Positions 35,036-45,382 of a stretch of 64,000 nt of DNA are shown piece after piece; positions within the stretch are counted from its first letter, which is position 1, and each line of letters opens with the position of its first letter. The notes under the pieces are model-generated. The model did not search any database. It was given only the letters and a program-made list of their open reading frames with translations, and was not told where the DNA came from. Origin of the DNA: Siminovitchia sediminis (GTDB taxonomy: Bacteria; Bacillota; Bacilli; Bacillales; Bacillaceae_C); the NCBI RefSeq assembly GCF_042680885.1, contig NZ_JBHUEO010000113.1:1-64000 (forward strand), read 5' to 3'. A program made the translations under genes and the position numbers.

Positions 35036-37996
35036 TTGGCATCTGAATTTAAAGTAACAATTGATGGAGAACGGATACAGGTCCGAGGTTCGGGGACCAT
35101 TATGGAAACCTTGAAAGCGCTTGAAGTTTCAGTCCCGGATGTTTGTTTCCACCCAAGCCTGGGAGCTATTGAAACTTGTGATACCTGTATAGTAAAAGTG
35201 AACGGTGAATTTGTCAGATCCTGCTCAACTGAAATTAAGAGCGGTGATGTGGTCGAGACTCGAAGCAGGGATGTAAAAGAAGCACAAGTTATGGCTATGG
35301 ATGAAATTTTGCACAAACATGAGCTGTATTGTACAGTTTGTGATTATAACAACGGAACGTGCGAGGTACATAATACAGTTAAAGACATGCAGATTAATCA
35401 TCAGAGCATTCCATTTGAACCGAAACCATACGAAGTGGATGATTCCCATCCCTTTTACCGATATGATCCTGATCAGTGCATCCTTTGCGGAAGATGTGTT
35501 GAAGCATGTCAAAACCTGCAGGTTAATGAGACCCTTACTATCGATTGGGAAAGAGAACATCCGCGTGTCATCTGGGATAATGATGTTCCAATCAATGAAT
35601 CATCATGTGTATCCTGTGGACACTGTGCCACGGTCTGCCCTTGCAACGCCATGATGGAAAAAGGAATGGAAGGGGAAGCCGGATATCTGACCGGGCTGAA
35701 ACGGGAAACTTTGCGTCCGATGATAGATCTGACAAAAGATATTGAAACAGGATACGGATCTATTTTAGCGATTTCCGATATGGAAGCCGCGATGCGGGAA
35801 GAACGGATTAAAAAGACGAAGACGGTCTGTACGTATTGCGGGGTAGGCTGCAGCTTTGACATCTGGACGAAGGGAAGAAAAATTTTAAAAGTAGAACCGA
35901 ACGCAGAGGCTCCTGCCAATGGTATTTCCACATGTGTAAAAGGGAAATTCGGCTGGGACTTTGTAAACAGTGAGGACAGGCTGACAAAACCTTTAATCCG
36001 GGAAGGCGAAACATTCCGGGAAGCTGAGTGGGACGAAGCTCTTCATTTGATTGCTGAAAAAATGACAGCTATTAAAGAGGAATCCGGCCCGCATGCGCTG
36101 GGCTTTATCAGTTCATCCAAGTGTACAAACGAAGAGTCCTATTTAATGCAAAAGCTGGCCAGGGGTGTCATCGGAACAAATAATATTGACAACTGTTCCC
36201 GTTATTGCCAGTCTCCTGCTACGATGGGTTTATTCCGAACAGTGGGCTACGGCGGTGATTCCGGATCCATCACGGATATTGAAAAGGCCGGTATGGTTTT
36301 GATTATCGGTTCCAATACAGCTGAATCCCATCCTGTCCTTGCTACCCGAGTCAAGCGTTCACATAAGCTGAAAGGGCAGAAGCTGGTTGTTTCGGATTTA
36401 AGGAAGCATGAGATGGCGCAAAGAGCGGATGTGTACATTAAACCCAAACCTTCTACAGATCTGGTATGGCTGTCCGCTGTCACAAAATATATCATTGATC
36501 AGGGATGGGCTGATAAAACATTTATTGACGAAAAAGTAAATGGCTTTGACGCCTATTATAAAAGCCTGGAAGAATACACCCTGGAATATGCAGAAAAAAT
36601 TTCGGGTATCTCCAAGGCAGAATTGATTCAGATTGCCAAAATGATACACGAGTCAGACAGCCTCGTTGTTCTATGGGCAATGGGTGTCACACAGCAGTTG
36701 GGGGGAAGCGATACAAGTACGGCCATTTCAAACCTGCTGCTAGTCACAGGAAACTATGGACGCCCGGGAACTGGATCCTATCCGCTTCGCGGCCATAATA
36801 ATGTGCAGGGTGCCAGTGACTTCGGAAGTATGCCGGACAGGTTTCCCGGCTATGAAAAGGTGGCTGATGCCGAAGTACGTGCCAAATACAGTAAAGCATG
36901 GGGTACAGAAGTTCCTGAGCATCCGGGACTGAACAACCATGATATGGTGGATGCCATGCATAACGGAACACTCCGCGGGCTCTATATTAAAGGCGAAGAA
37001 ATGGCTCTTGTCGATTCGAATGTCAATTATGTCCGTGCCGGATTTGAAAAGCTTGATTTCTTTGTGGTACAGGATGTTTTCTTCTCCAAAACGGCTGAAT
37101 ATGCGGATGTGGTTCTTCCTGCCTCTCCAAGCCTGGAGAAAGAAGGTACATTTACAAATACCGAGCGCCGTTTCCAAAGGCTTTATCAGGTATTCGAACC
37201 GCTTGGAGACTCCAAACCTGATTGGCAGATCATTATGGCCATTGCCAACAGGTTAGGTGCTGACTGGAAGTATGAACATCCTGGTGAAATTATGGAAGAG
37301 GCTGCAAAGCTTGCACCATTGTTTGCCGGTGTCAGATATGACAGGCTCGAAGGTTATCAATCTCTGCAATGGCCCGTCAAGGAAGATGGTACAGATTCAC
37401 CATTACTGTTTACGGATGGTTTTCCGTTCCCTGACAAAAAAGCCCGTCTGTTCCCGGTGAGGTGGACCGAACCGCTTGAATACGAAGAGCAGTATGATAT
37501 TCATGTCAATAACGGACGTTTACTTGAACACTTCCATGAAGGAAACCTGACCTACCGGTCTGAGGGGATCGCCTCAAAAACACCAAATGTTTTCTTGGAA
37601 GTATCGCCTGAGCTCGCAAAAGAAAGAAGGCTTGTCAACGGTACTCTTGTCAGGTTGACTTCTCCATATGGACAAGTGGTCGTACCCGTTCATATCACCG
37701 ATCGGGTAAAAGGCAATGAAGTGTATTTGCCAATGAATGATGTAAACAGCGGAGCCATTAATCTGCTGACGAGCAGCTTTGCGGATAAGGATACTGATAC
37801 ACCGGCCTATAAAGATATTATGGCCAAGATGGAGATTGTGAAAGAGAAAGGGGAAGATCCTCTCCCAAGAACAAACCACCGTTTTGGAAATCCACAGCCT
37901 CAAAAAGGAGTGGAGGTAGAAAGGAAATGGGCGAGGGAGGACTATATCTTTCCTGGTGACCGTGTGAAAAGGGAGGGACTGAAGGCAAATGGCTGA
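35036..37996 (+). CDS. formate dehydrogenase alpha subunit (molybdopterin, Fe-S)
   Basis: A 986-aa oxidoreductase of the YjgC/YrhE type. Order: N-terminal 2Fe-2S ferredoxin domain (CDTC and the following Cys), a His/Cys iron-sulfur region (CTVCDYNNGTCEVH), two 4Fe-4S clusters (CILCGRCVEAC and CVSCGHCATVCP), then the 4Fe-4S MGD domain (CTYCGVGCSFD) and the molybdopterin domain. The residue aligned with selenocysteine of E. coli FdhF is Cys (NCSRYCQSP). No twin-Arg signal, so cytoplasmic. The start is TTG 35036. It oxidises formate to CO2. It overlaps the DUF1641 gene by 8 bp. Confidence 0.88.
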   Translation: MASEFKVTIDGERIQVRGSGTIMETLKALEVSVPDVCFHPSLGAIETCDTCIVKVNGEFVRSCSTEIKSGDVVETRSRDVKEAQVMAMDEILHKHELYCTVCDYNNGTCEVHNTVKDMQINHQSIPFEPKPYEVDDSHPFYRYDPDQCILCGRCVEACQNLQVNETLTIDWEREHPRVIWDNDVPINESSCVSCGHCATVCPCNAMMEKGMEGEAGYLTGLKRETLRPMIDLTKDIETGYGSILAISDMEAAMREERIKKTKTVCTYCGVGCSFDIWTKGRKILKVEPNAEAPANGISTCVKGKFGWDFVNSEDRLTKPLIREGETFREAEWDEALHLIAEKMTAIKEESGPHALGFISSSKCTNEESYLMQKLARGVIGTNNIDNCSRYCQSPATMGLFRTVGYGGDSGSITDIEKAGMVLIIGSNTAESHPVLATRVKRSHKLKGQKLVVSDLRKHEMAQRADVYIKPKPSTDLVWLSAVTKYIIDQGWADKTFIDEKVNGFDAYYKSLEEYTLEYAEKISGISKAELIQIAKMIHESDSLVVLWAMGVTQQLGGSDTSTAISNLLLVTGNYGRPGTGSYPLRGHNNVQGASDFGSMPDRFPGYEKVADAEVRAKYSKAWGTEVPEHPGLNNHDMVDAMHNGTLRGLYIKGEEMALVDSNVNYVRAGFEKLDFFVVQDVFFSKTAEYADVVLPASPSLEKEGTFTNTERRFQRLYQVFEPLGDSKPDWQIIMAIANRLGADWKYEHPGEIMEEAAKLAPLFAGVRYDRLEGYQSLQWPVKEDGTDSPLLFTDGFPFPDKKARLFPVRWTEPLEYEEQYDIHVNNGRLLEHFHEGNLTYRSEGIASKTPNVFLEVSPELAKERRLVNGTLVRLTSPYGQVVVPVHITDRVKGNEVYLPMNDVNSGAINLLTSSFADKDTDTPAYKDIMAKMEIVKEKGEDPLPRTNHRFGNPQPQKGVEVERKWAREDYIFPGDRVKREGLKANG

Positions 37997-38543
37997 ACCG
38001 ATTAAAAATATTCAATTCAAGCCGGTGAACGAGGAAGAACAAAGACAGAACGATTTAAAGGAAATTGAAGATGCCCTCATAGCCAACAAAGATGCCATCT
38101 TAGATTTAATGAAAGTCATTGGCCATTTGAAACAACGGGGCGTTCTCGATATCGCCAACGGCTTGCTTGGCCAGGGAGATAAAGTACTGGATATTGCGGT
38201 TAATTTGGCCAATATGCCGGAAAATAAAAACTCACTAAAAAACCTTATGCTTCTAGTTGGGACAATTGGCATGCTGAATGTCACTCAGTTGGAGCCGCTG
38301 TTATTAAAGTTGAATGCAGGTATCGCCAGAGCAGCCGAAACTGCGGAAAAGGAAGAAGGGAAAACAAGTTATATTGGTATGGCACGTGCCTTGAGGGATC
38401 CTGAAATCAACCGCTCCATCACCTTGCTCCTTGAATTTTTAAAAGGAATGGGTACAGATATCGGTGAGTTTGAAAAAAATGATCCTACACACATAACACC
38501 TGCTGTTTCATCAGGAAAGACACAAGAACAGAAAGACCAGTAA
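37989..38543 (+). CDS. DUF1641 protein, formate dehydrogenase partner
   Basis: A 184-aa helical protein of the DUF1641 family (YjgD/YrhD in B. subtilis), which consistently follows this type of formate dehydrogenase. It contains the conserved GLLGQGDKVLDIAVNLANMPENKNSL region and a repeated hydrophobic segment (LMLLVGTIGMLNVTQLEPLL). ATG 37989 overlaps the dehydrogenase stop by 8 bp, indicating coupled expression. A maturation or electron-transfer helper role is likely but unproven. Confidence 0.85.
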   Translation: MAEPIKNIQFKPVNEEEQRQNDLKEIEDALIANKDAILDLMKVIGHLKQRGVLDIANGLLGQGDKVLDIAVNLANMPENKNSLKNLMLLVGTIGMLNVTQLEPLLLKLNAGIARAAETAEKEEGKTSYIGMARALRDPEINRSITLLLEFLKGMGTDIGEFEKNDPTHITPAVSSGKTQEQKDQ

Positions 38544-38816
38544 CAATATGGATATTCTTTAAAGACACTGAGACCTGCCTGAGCTGCAGGTCTCTTTGAT
38601 ATAATCTGAGTAAATTTGTAGTGGATCATTTAAAGTAACGAAGGTATATATGATAAAGGTAGTAAAATAATTAGTGGCCTGAGAGGAAATGTTATACAAC
38701 GTGTTGAAAACGATGATACATGATGGTAAACGTAATGTGCAAAATTGCAGTATCACATATTCCTTAACGAACTCACGAAGCGGTTTAACTGTACAAAAAA
38801 ACAATGGGGTGACTTC

Positions 38817-39020
38817 ATGGGATTTTACTATTTTATCCTTCTTTTTGTTGGGGTGCTTCTTATGTTAGGAGCTGGGTTACAGGCATTTAAATATCAATCA
38901 TTGTTTACCTGGAGGGTGATATCCTTAGGCTTGATCGGTATTTTGTTCATTGGTTTATCGCTCTTTTTATTTACGCCGGGCAGTTCCGAAATAATTGCTG
39001 ACCTTTTACAATTAAACTGA
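38817..39020 (+). CDS. small two-helix membrane protein
   Basis: A 67-aa hydrophobic protein starting at ATG 38817 with GGGGTGA upstream. It has two predicted transmembrane helices (FYYFILLFVGVLLMLGAG and VISLGLIGILFIGLSLFLF) joined by a short loop. A hairpin (GATCCCCCC/GGGGGGTC type, about 39089-39112) follows. It resembles small conserved Bacillus membrane proteins of unknown function. Confidence 0.55.
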   Translation: MGFYYFILLFVGVLLMLGAGLQAFKYQSLFTWRVISLGLIGILFIGLSLFLFTPGSSEIIADLLQLN

Positions 39021-39237
39021 TACAAATGGGTGTATTGGTTAATAAGGGATAGGTTAGCCGAGGAATTGGAAAAGCAGGGAGGAGGAAAGATCCCCCCTAA
39101 TGGAGGGGGTCGCAACAGATTTCCTCAACAAAGGTTATGAGTAAATGGGTCTCCTGAAGGCCCTGCCGGGTTTCTATTTACGATTCTCTTCATAAAACTG
39201 AATCCTACATTAAAAGTATAAGCATAAGTACCTGAGG

Positions 39238-39276
39238 AGAGGAGGGCTGCCGGTTTTCGGCAGCCCTCCATTTTTG
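39238..39276 (-). terminator. terminator of the app-type operon (possibly bidirectional)
   Basis: GGAGGGCTGCCG and CGGCAGCCCTCC form a perfect 12-bp stem with a GTTTT loop, ending a few bases before the stop of the leftward permease gene. The rightward side has ATTTTTG, so it could stop transcription from both directions. Confidence 0.75.
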
Positions 39277-39279
39277 CAA

Positions 39280-40191
39280 TTAAAGTTCTTTTGGATCCAG
39301 TGTGTCACGCAACCCATCTCCGACAAAGTTAAAACATAATACGGTTAATAAAATCATCATTCCCGGAAAAGCAGGGTACCATGGGGCCGTCATCAACACT
39401 GTAAAGTTTTGTGCATCCTGGAGCATATTCCCCCAGCTTGGTGTAGGAGGCTGTACTCCGAGGCCCAGGTAACTAAGCGCAGCTTCTGCTAAGATTACTG
39501 TTCCGATTAATAGTGTGGCTGTTACAATAAGAGGACCTATGGCGTTCGGCAGCATGTGACTGAAAATTATTTTGACTGGTTTTGTACCGATCGTTCTGGA
39601 TGCCAGTACAAATTCTCTTGTCCGAAGTGTTAAAAATTCCCCCCGCACAATTCTGGCTGTACTTGTCCAAGAAGTAATCGCAAAAACCAGAATGAGCTTA
39701 TCTACACTCGGCTGAAAAATCGTAACGATGGTAATGAGTAAGAAAATCGTTGGAATTGAAATGATCACATCAACAAACCTCATGAGCAGCGCATCGATTA
39801 TTCCGCCGAAATAACCGGAAACCGCTCCAATGGTTGTTCCAATCAGAAGAGCACCGGTCACTGATCCAAAGCCCACCAATAGAGAGATTCTTCCGCCATA
39901 AAGCAGTCTTGAGAAGATGTCCCTGCCAAAGCGGTCTGTGCCAAACCAGTGTTCTGTACTGGGGGGAGCCAGCTTGTTTGCCAGATTTGTTGCGGCAGGA
40001 TCATAAGGTGCGATGAGAGGTGCCAATAGGGCTGAAAGAATAATCATCAACAGCACAAAAGCTCCGAAAACCGCCAATTTATTTCTGGAAAATTTGCGGA
40101 TAAACATGCAGGTTAATGTTTCAGGTTTATCCGGGATGTTGGAGTCTGTCTCTGCATGATTGATCGTTGGATCGTAGTTAGAACGTGCCAT
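39280..40191 (-). CDS. appC: oligopeptide ABC transporter permease (AppC/OppC type)
   Basis: A 303-aa inner-membrane permease. About six transmembrane helices, an N-terminal OppC-type extension (RKFSRNKLAVFGAFVLL), and the EAALSYLGLGVQPPTPSWG coupling motif for the ATPases. It is the last gene of a leftward operon whose order (ATPase, ATPase, binding protein, permease, permease) matches B. subtilis appDFABC. It partners AppB to form the channel. The symbol is by synteny; dpp/opp paralogues look alike. Confidence 0.85.
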   Translation of the reverse strand: MARSNYDPTINHAETDSNIPDKPETLTCMFIRKFSRNKLAVFGAFVLLMIILSALLAPLIAPYDPAATNLANKLAPPSTEHWFGTDRFGRDIFSRLLYGGRISLLVGFGSVTGALLIGTTIGAVSGYFGGIIDALLMRFVDVIISIPTIFLLITIVTIFQPSVDKLILVFAITSWTSTARIVRGEFLTLRTREFVLASRTIGTKPVKIIFSHMLPNAIGPLIVTATLLIGTVILAEAALSYLGLGVQPPTPSWGNMLQDAQNFTVLMTAPWYPAFPGMMILLTVLCFNFVGDGLRDTLDPKEL

Positions 40192-40202
40192 TCCTATCCC
40201 CC

Positions 40203-41153
40203 TTAATACTCAATCCTTGGATCAAAGATCGCATATAATATGTCTGCCACTAAGTTACCGATTACTACGAATACAGCAGTTATTACGGTTAATGCCATGA
40301 GCACAGGATAGTCACGACTAAAGGCCGATTCAATAAACAACCTCCCAATCCCAGGCCAGCTGAATATCATTTCAGTAATGGCAGCGCCTCCTATAAAATT
40401 TGGGAGCATAAGTCCAAACATTGTAATAATGGGGATGAGTCCGTTACGCAATCCATGTTTCCAAACGACAGTGTGTTCTTTAAACCCTTTGGCTCTGGCT
40501 GTGCGGATATAATCCTGCCTCAATACATCGATCATGCTGGATCGTGTATAGCGGGTTAATGCAGCCATATCAGCAGTTGCCAGGACGAAGGCGGGCATAA
40601 TTAAATGATGAAGCCGATCCCAAATGCTAAAAGGAACATTTAATGTAGCAACTCCGCCCGTTGGAAACCAGCCGAGCTGTACCCCGAAAAAAATAATCAT
40701 CATAAGCCCAAGCCAAAAATTGGGGGTAGCAACGCCAAGAAATGACCCGATGGTGACGGTATAGTCGAGCTTTGTGTAAGGTCTCATAGCGGAAAAAATA
40801 CCGAGCGGTACGGCAATGAGGAATGCTAATATTGTAGAGGCAGCCATGAGAAGCAGAGTATTGGGAAGTCTGTTCCAAATCATTTCACTGACAGGCACAC
40901 CCCGGCGAATGAGTGACGTTCCGAAGTCTCCTTTGACCATGTTGCCGATCCATTTTACATATTGGACATGGATGGGGTCATTCAAACCGTATTTTTCTTC
41001 AAACTTTGCCTGATCTTCCGGTTTCATGGTAGGGTCCATCAACAGGCCGGTGGGTCCCCCGGGAGCAGCTTTTATAATAGCGAATGAAATGATAGAAATC
41101 CCAATCAACAACGGGATGGCCATGAGAATTCTTCGTATAATATAAGGGATCAT
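40203..41153 (-). CDS. appB: oligopeptide ABC transporter permease (AppB/OppB type)
   Basis: A 316-aa permease with the N-terminal helix YIIRRILMAIPLLIGISIISF and the YTRSSMIDVLRQDYIRTARAKG coupling-loop region of DppB/OppB proteins, plus six transmembrane helices. It lies 11 bp before appC. Upstream a 195-bp gap to the binding-protein gene contains a hairpin, likely to lower permease expression relative to the binding protein. Confidence 0.87.
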   Translation of the reverse strand: MIPYIIRRILMAIPLLIGISIISFAIIKAAPGGPTGLLMDPTMKPEDQAKFEEKYGLNDPIHVQYVKWIGNMVKGDFGTSLIRRGVPVSEMIWNRLPNTLLLMAASTILAFLIAVPLGIFSAMRPYTKLDYTVTIGSFLGVATPNFWLGLMMIIFFGVQLGWFPTGGVATLNVPFSIWDRLHHLIMPAFVLATADMAALTRYTRSSMIDVLRQDYIRTARAKGFKEHTVVWKHGLRNGLIPIITMFGLMLPNFIGGAAITEMIFSWPGIGRLFIESAFSRDYPVLMALTVITAVFVVIGNLVADILYAIFDPRIEY

Positions 41154-41224
41154 CCGTCTGACTCCTTCCGCTGCGTAAAATTACCATGATATGAACTACA
41201 TTTTTATAGGTTAAGAAAGAGAGG

Positions 41225-41246
41225 GGGAAACGGATGCCCGTTTCCC
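41225..41246 (-). other. hairpin between binding-protein and permease genes
   Basis: GGGAAACGG and CCGTTTCCC form a 9-bp stem in the leftward transcript, followed by CCCTCTCTTTCTT. Such stems after binding-protein genes commonly stabilise the upstream message or partly terminate transcription, so binding protein is made in excess of permease. Confidence 0.5.
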
Positions 41247-41348
41247 AATCTTCTTCAGAAACGCCTGGAGTCCGAGCTTAGCCAGCGCAGCTTCCGTCTT
41301 TTGTATGAGTCTGTACTTCCATAAAAAGATGCTTGCGCTTTTTCATCA

Positions 41349-43007
41349 TTACTGCTTATCCAGCCACCACTGATGCGGCTTATAGATTGCATGTTTCGGA
41401 TGGAATTCATAACCTTGCATTTCTGCTGGGACAGCTCTGAATTTGATTGGATAGTATAGAAACGTATATGGTTGATCCTCAGCCAGACTTGCCTGTATCT
41501 CTCCGATCAATTCTTTTCTCTTCTCCGCATCCTTTTCTCGCAGCTGCTGGTCCATCAGCGTATCAAGATCGGGATTTGAATAACCGGAAAAGTTCAACCC
41601 TTTTTCTATCTCTTTCGTGTGAAAGATGCCGCTTGGATCCGGATCTGTACCTAACGCCCATCCCAAGACAATCGCATCAAAGTTCCATACTCCCGGAGCG
41701 AGATCCGCGATGAGGGAACTGTATTCGACAATTTTCGGCTTTGCCTCAATACCTACCTCTTTCAATTGCTCTTGCAACAGAATTGCAGTGTCTTCTCTGA
41801 CTTTATTACCTTGGTTTGTTTTGATTTCAAATGAGAACTTCTTTCCGTCTTTTTCAAGGATGCCGTCTTCTCCGGGCTTCCAACCGGCATCGGCCAGCAT
41901 TTTCTTGGCTTTTTCAGGACCGTATTCGAATTTTTTTACATCCTCGTTATATGCCCAGCTTAGTGGGCTTTCCGGCGTGTGTGCCACTTCCCCGTGACCT
42001 TCTAATATTTCTTTCACGATGGTTTCACGGTCAATGGCATGGGTAATAGCCTGACGTACTTCCTTCTCTTTGAACAAGTCGTTTCTTAAATTACCGGCGA
42101 AAAATTCATATTGAAGGGATAAACCTTCTTCGATTTTGATTCCAATTTGGTCTTGGAATGACTTCACCATTTCAATATCTGTTGGTGGTACGCCATCCCA
42201 GAAATCAATGTCGCCATTTTGGAGTTGAGTCAGCATCGCATTGGCATCGGGAACGATTTTTAGCGTGATAGAGTCCAAATGAGGTCTTCCTTGGTAGTAA
42301 TCTTCGAAAGCCTCAACTTTTACATATTGGCCGTCTTTCCATTCAGAAAATGTAAATGGCCCGGTACCAATGGGGTTTTTCGTATTAAACTCATGCTCGC
42401 CCAGTTCGGCGACCGGCACATCTTTCAGAATGTGCTCGGGCAAGATGCCAAAAGTCAGTCCGACCGTATGGAATTGGGCGTCTACTTCTTTCATATGAAA
42501 CTTGACTGTCCGCTCGTCTACTTTTTCCACGCTTTCCAATGCTTCGAAATAGGATTTTCGTGGTCCGTCATAGTCGTCGCTTAATGGAATGTTATATGTA
42601 AATACAATATCGTCGGCAGTCAGGTCTTCTCCATCATGGAACTTAATGCCTTCTTTTAATGTAACCGTATAGGTCAGCCCATCCTCAGACTCTTCCACAC
42701 TCTCGGCCAGAGCATCGGTAGTTGGCGATAAGTCCTCTTTATTGGAACCAACCAAACCTTCAAAAATAAGTGTTTCGACATCCGAACTCACAGCATCATT
42801 TGAAAAAAGCGGATTAAACAAAGTCGGTGATCCCGTAGTTCCGATAATCAAGTCTCCGCCGTTAACAGGCTTTTTATCATCAATAGCCGCATCGTTTTCA
42901 TTGGATTGTTTTTCTTCTGATGTTGAATTTTGGCCACTGCATGCGGCTAAAAACATCGATAGTATAAATGCCAAGCTCAGCAGTTTAAACCAAGCCATTT
43001 TTTGCAT
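41349..43007 (-). CDS. appA: peptide-binding lipoprotein (AppA/OppA family)
   Basis: A 552-aa extracellular solute-binding protein of family 5. The N-terminus is a lipoprotein signal (hydrophobic LLSLAFILSMFLAAC with lipobox LAAC), so it is membrane-anchored through that Cys. Family segments include GTTGSPTLFNPLFSNDAVS and VRQAITHAIDRETIV. ATG 43007 follows AGGGGGCTGG. It captures oligopeptides for the permeases downstream. Position between ATPases and permeases matches app rather than opp/dpp order. Confidence 0.88.
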   Translation of the reverse strand: MQKMAWFKLLSLAFILSMFLAACSGQNSTSEEKQSNENDAAIDDKKPVNGGDLIIGTTGSPTLFNPLFSNDAVSSDVETLIFEGLVGSNKEDLSPTTDALAESVEESEDGLTYTVTLKEGIKFHDGEDLTADDIVFTYNIPLSDDYDGPRKSYFEALESVEKVDERTVKFHMKEVDAQFHTVGLTFGILPEHILKDVPVAELGEHEFNTKNPIGTGPFTFSEWKDGQYVKVEAFEDYYQGRPHLDSITLKIVPDANAMLTQLQNGDIDFWDGVPPTDIEMVKSFQDQIGIKIEEGLSLQYEFFAGNLRNDLFKEKEVRQAITHAIDRETIVKEILEGHGEVAHTPESPLSWAYNEDVKKFEYGPEKAKKMLADAGWKPGEDGILEKDGKKFSFEIKTNQGNKVREDTAILLQEQLKEVGIEAKPKIVEYSSLIADLAPGVWNFDAIVLGWALGTDPDPSGIFHTKEIEKGLNFSGYSNPDLDTLMDQQLREKDAEKRKELIGEIQASLAEDQPYTFLYYPIKFRAVPAEMQGYEFHPKHAIYKPHQWWLDKQ

Positions 43008-43090
43008 GGTCCAGCCCCCTATATTGAATTTTAACTTGCATGAACGGATCTTTTATCTGTCCATACATCACCCCTTTCAAGGTATGCCGA

Positions 43091-44110
43091 TTACGGATAT
43101 AAATGACAGGCGACAAAATGTTCCTCTTTCATCTCTTGACAGTCGGGAGACACTTTCCGGCATAGTTCCATTGCCGCCGGACAGCGGGTATGGAATACGC
43201 ATCCGGCAGGCGGATTGGAAGGGCTCGGAAGTTCTCCTTTCAAAATAATTCTTTCACGCTGCTGCATTCCGTCCTTTCCAGGAACAGGAACTGCGGAAAG
43301 CAGGGCACGGGTATATGGATGAAGAGGTTCTTCGTACACATCTTTCTTTTTAGCAAACTCCATCATCTTTCCAAGATACATCACAGCGACCCGATCACTG
43401 ATATGGCGAACCACACTTAAATCATGGGAAATAAAAATATACGTAAGGCCAAATTCCTTCTGTAATTCCTCCATTAAATTAATAATTTGTGCTTGAATGG
43501 AAACATCCAGTGCAGATACGGCTTCGTCCGCAATGATCAAATCCGGATGTGATGCAAGAGCTCGGGCAATGCCAATCCGCTGCCGCTGCCCGCCTGAAAA
43601 TTCATGCGGATAACGGTTCATCAAAGAGGGATTCAAGCCAACTCGATCCAAAAGTTCCGATATTTTCTCTATACGGCCCCTTCGATTATACAATTGATGA
43701 GTCTCGAGGGGTTCATTGATAATCGATTTCACTGTTTTTCGGGGATTCAGGGAAGCGTACGGATCCTGGAAAATCATTTGGATATTTTTTCTTACTGTAC
43801 GGGCAAGGATCCTTTCCGGAACATGGGAAATATCCTTGCCTTTAAATAGGACTTTTCCGCCAGTCGGTTCATACAGCCGGATAAAAGTTCGTCCGGCTGT
43901 TGATTTGCCGCATCCTGATTCACCTACGATTCCCAATGTCTCTCCTTTTTTGACAAAGAGAGAGATGCCGTCAACTGCCTTGATCTGTCCGGACGTTCTT
44001 TGAAAAATCCCTGACTTGACAGGGAAATACTTGGCTACATTGACAGCCTCGAGCAAGTAGTTGGTACCGCTTTGTTTCGTATGCTGTTGCTGTTCCGGGG
44101 CTGTGGTCAT
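43091..44110 (-). CDS. appF: oligopeptide ABC transporter ATP-binding protein (AppF/OppF type)
   Basis: A 339-aa ATPase. Walker A GESGCGKST, signature motif SGGQRQRIG, Walker B LIIADEAVSALD and the switch His in FISHDLS are present, and the C-terminal oligopeptide_HPY region with Cys residues (GCVFHTRCPAA) can bind an Fe-S cluster in some members. ATG 44110 overlaps the stop of the preceding ATPase (ATGA), so the two subunits are translationally coupled. Confidence 0.9.
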   Translation of the reverse strand: MTTAPEQQQHTKQSGTNYLLEAVNVAKYFPVKSGIFQRTSGQIKAVDGISLFVKKGETLGIVGESGCGKSTAGRTFIRLYEPTGGKVLFKGKDISHVPERILARTVRKNIQMIFQDPYASLNPRKTVKSIINEPLETHQLYNRRGRIEKISELLDRVGLNPSLMNRYPHEFSGGQRQRIGIARALASHPDLIIADEAVSALDVSIQAQIINLMEELQKEFGLTYIFISHDLSVVRHISDRVAVMYLGKMMEFAKKKDVYEEPLHPYTRALLSAVPVPGKDGMQQRERIILKGELPSPSNPPAGCVFHTRCPAAMELCRKVSPDCQEMKEEHFVACHLYP

Positions 44111-45090
44111 GTGTTATCCTCCTTCTGCTCAAATAGAAAACAGCGGACAGCCCGCGAGTCCCCCTTTGGTTTTAAACGTGGAACTTCTCGAAGGCAGCGG
44201 TCAAAAGCATGGGGGCACCGGGAAGCAAAGCGGCATCCTATTGGATAATTCTCCGGAGACGGTACATTTCCCTGGATGGGGATCAGCCGGTCAGTATCCT
44301 TATCAATGGAGGGGATCGAGTTAATCAGCCCCGCCGTATAAGGATGATACGGTTCATTAAAAAGGGCCTCTACAGATGCTTCTTCAACAACCTGTCCACA
44401 ATACATGACAAAAACTCTATCAGCAATTTCTGATATAACTCCAAGGTCATGGGTGATCAGAAGGATAGAGGTCTGAAATTGTTTGCTTACATCTTTCATC
44501 AAGTCTAAAATTTGTGCTTGGATGGTTACATCCAATGCGGTGGTCGGTTCATCCGCAATTAACAGTTTGGGATTGCAGCTCATGGCAATGGCAATCATCA
44601 CCCGCTGTCTCATTCCGCCGGACAGTCGGTGGGGATACTCCTTCAGCAACTCTTTGCCGCGTGAAAATCCGACCATTTCTAGAAGTTCAGCGGCTTTCCT
44701 CAGAGCTTCCTTTTTAGATATTTTTTTATGGTACATTAACACTTCTGTTATTTGCTCACCGATGGTCAATACAGGATTCAGTGAAGTCATCGGCTCTTGG
44801 AAAATCATTGATATTTCATTTCCCCGAATGGGGTACATTTCTTCCTCCGGGATCCTTGCCAAGTCTATACCATTAAAGTATATATGACCATCGACAATTT
44901 TGCCGGGCGGACTAGGGACCAGCCTCATAATGGAAAGGGAGGTAATACTCTTACCCGAACCCGATTCTCCTACCAGTGCAACGGTTTCTCCTTTTTGAAT
45001 ATGAAGATCGACTCCATCTACAGCCGGAATCATCTTTTGGTTCGAAATGAAGTGAGTTTTTAAATTCTGTACTTCCAGTAAGGCTGTCAA
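44107..45090 (-). CDS. appD: oligopeptide ABC transporter ATP-binding protein (AppD/OppD type)
   Basis: A 327-aa ATPase, first gene of the leftward peptide-uptake operon. Walker A GESGSGKSI, signature LSGGMRQRVM, Walker B LLIADEPTTALD and LLITHDLGV are present, and the C-terminal GCRFASRCPHAFD region matches OppD. The start is TTG 45090 with GGTGATG upstream. The promoter should lie in the following 290 bp but was not resolved. Confidence 0.9.
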   Translation of the reverse strand: MTALLEVQNLKTHFISNQKMIPAVDGVDLHIQKGETVALVGESGSGKSITSLSIMRLVPSPPGKIVDGHIYFNGIDLARIPEEEMYPIRGNEISMIFQEPMTSLNPVLTIGEQITEVLMYHKKISKKEALRKAAELLEMVGFSRGKELLKEYPHRLSGGMRQRVMIAIAMSCNPKLLIADEPTTALDVTIQAQILDLMKDVSKQFQTSILLITHDLGVISEIADRVFVMYCGQVVEEASVEALFNEPYHPYTAGLINSIPSIDKDTDRLIPIQGNVPSPENYPIGCRFASRCPHAFDRCLREVPRLKPKGDSRAVRCFLFEQKEDNT

Positions 45091-45352
45091 AAAGCATCAC
45101 CGTCCCTTTTTAAAAGTTCGCACATATGAGATTCAGTTAATTGTAGTTTAGATGATTCTACTAAAAATTACTATATCAATATTTTTTTGTGTCCACATGA
45201 GCCTAACGATCTATTCCTGGGTCTATAGAAGGATATATGTGCATGTAAAATAGTTTGTCTTTAAAAAATCCATATGCTTTTGTAATAAAATTATGTCTAA
45301 CCTTGAAAAACTCCTGCTCTATCTGTTTGACATTTAATATTTATGAACAGAA

Positions 45353-45380
45353 AAAAGGCCTCTTTATCAATGAGAGGCCA
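45353..45380 (-). terminator. leftward terminator after small membrane protein
   Basis: GGCCTCT and AGAGGCC pair around TTATCAATG; on the minus strand the stem is followed by TTTTTTCTG. Confidence 0.7.
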
Positions 45381-45382
45381 TC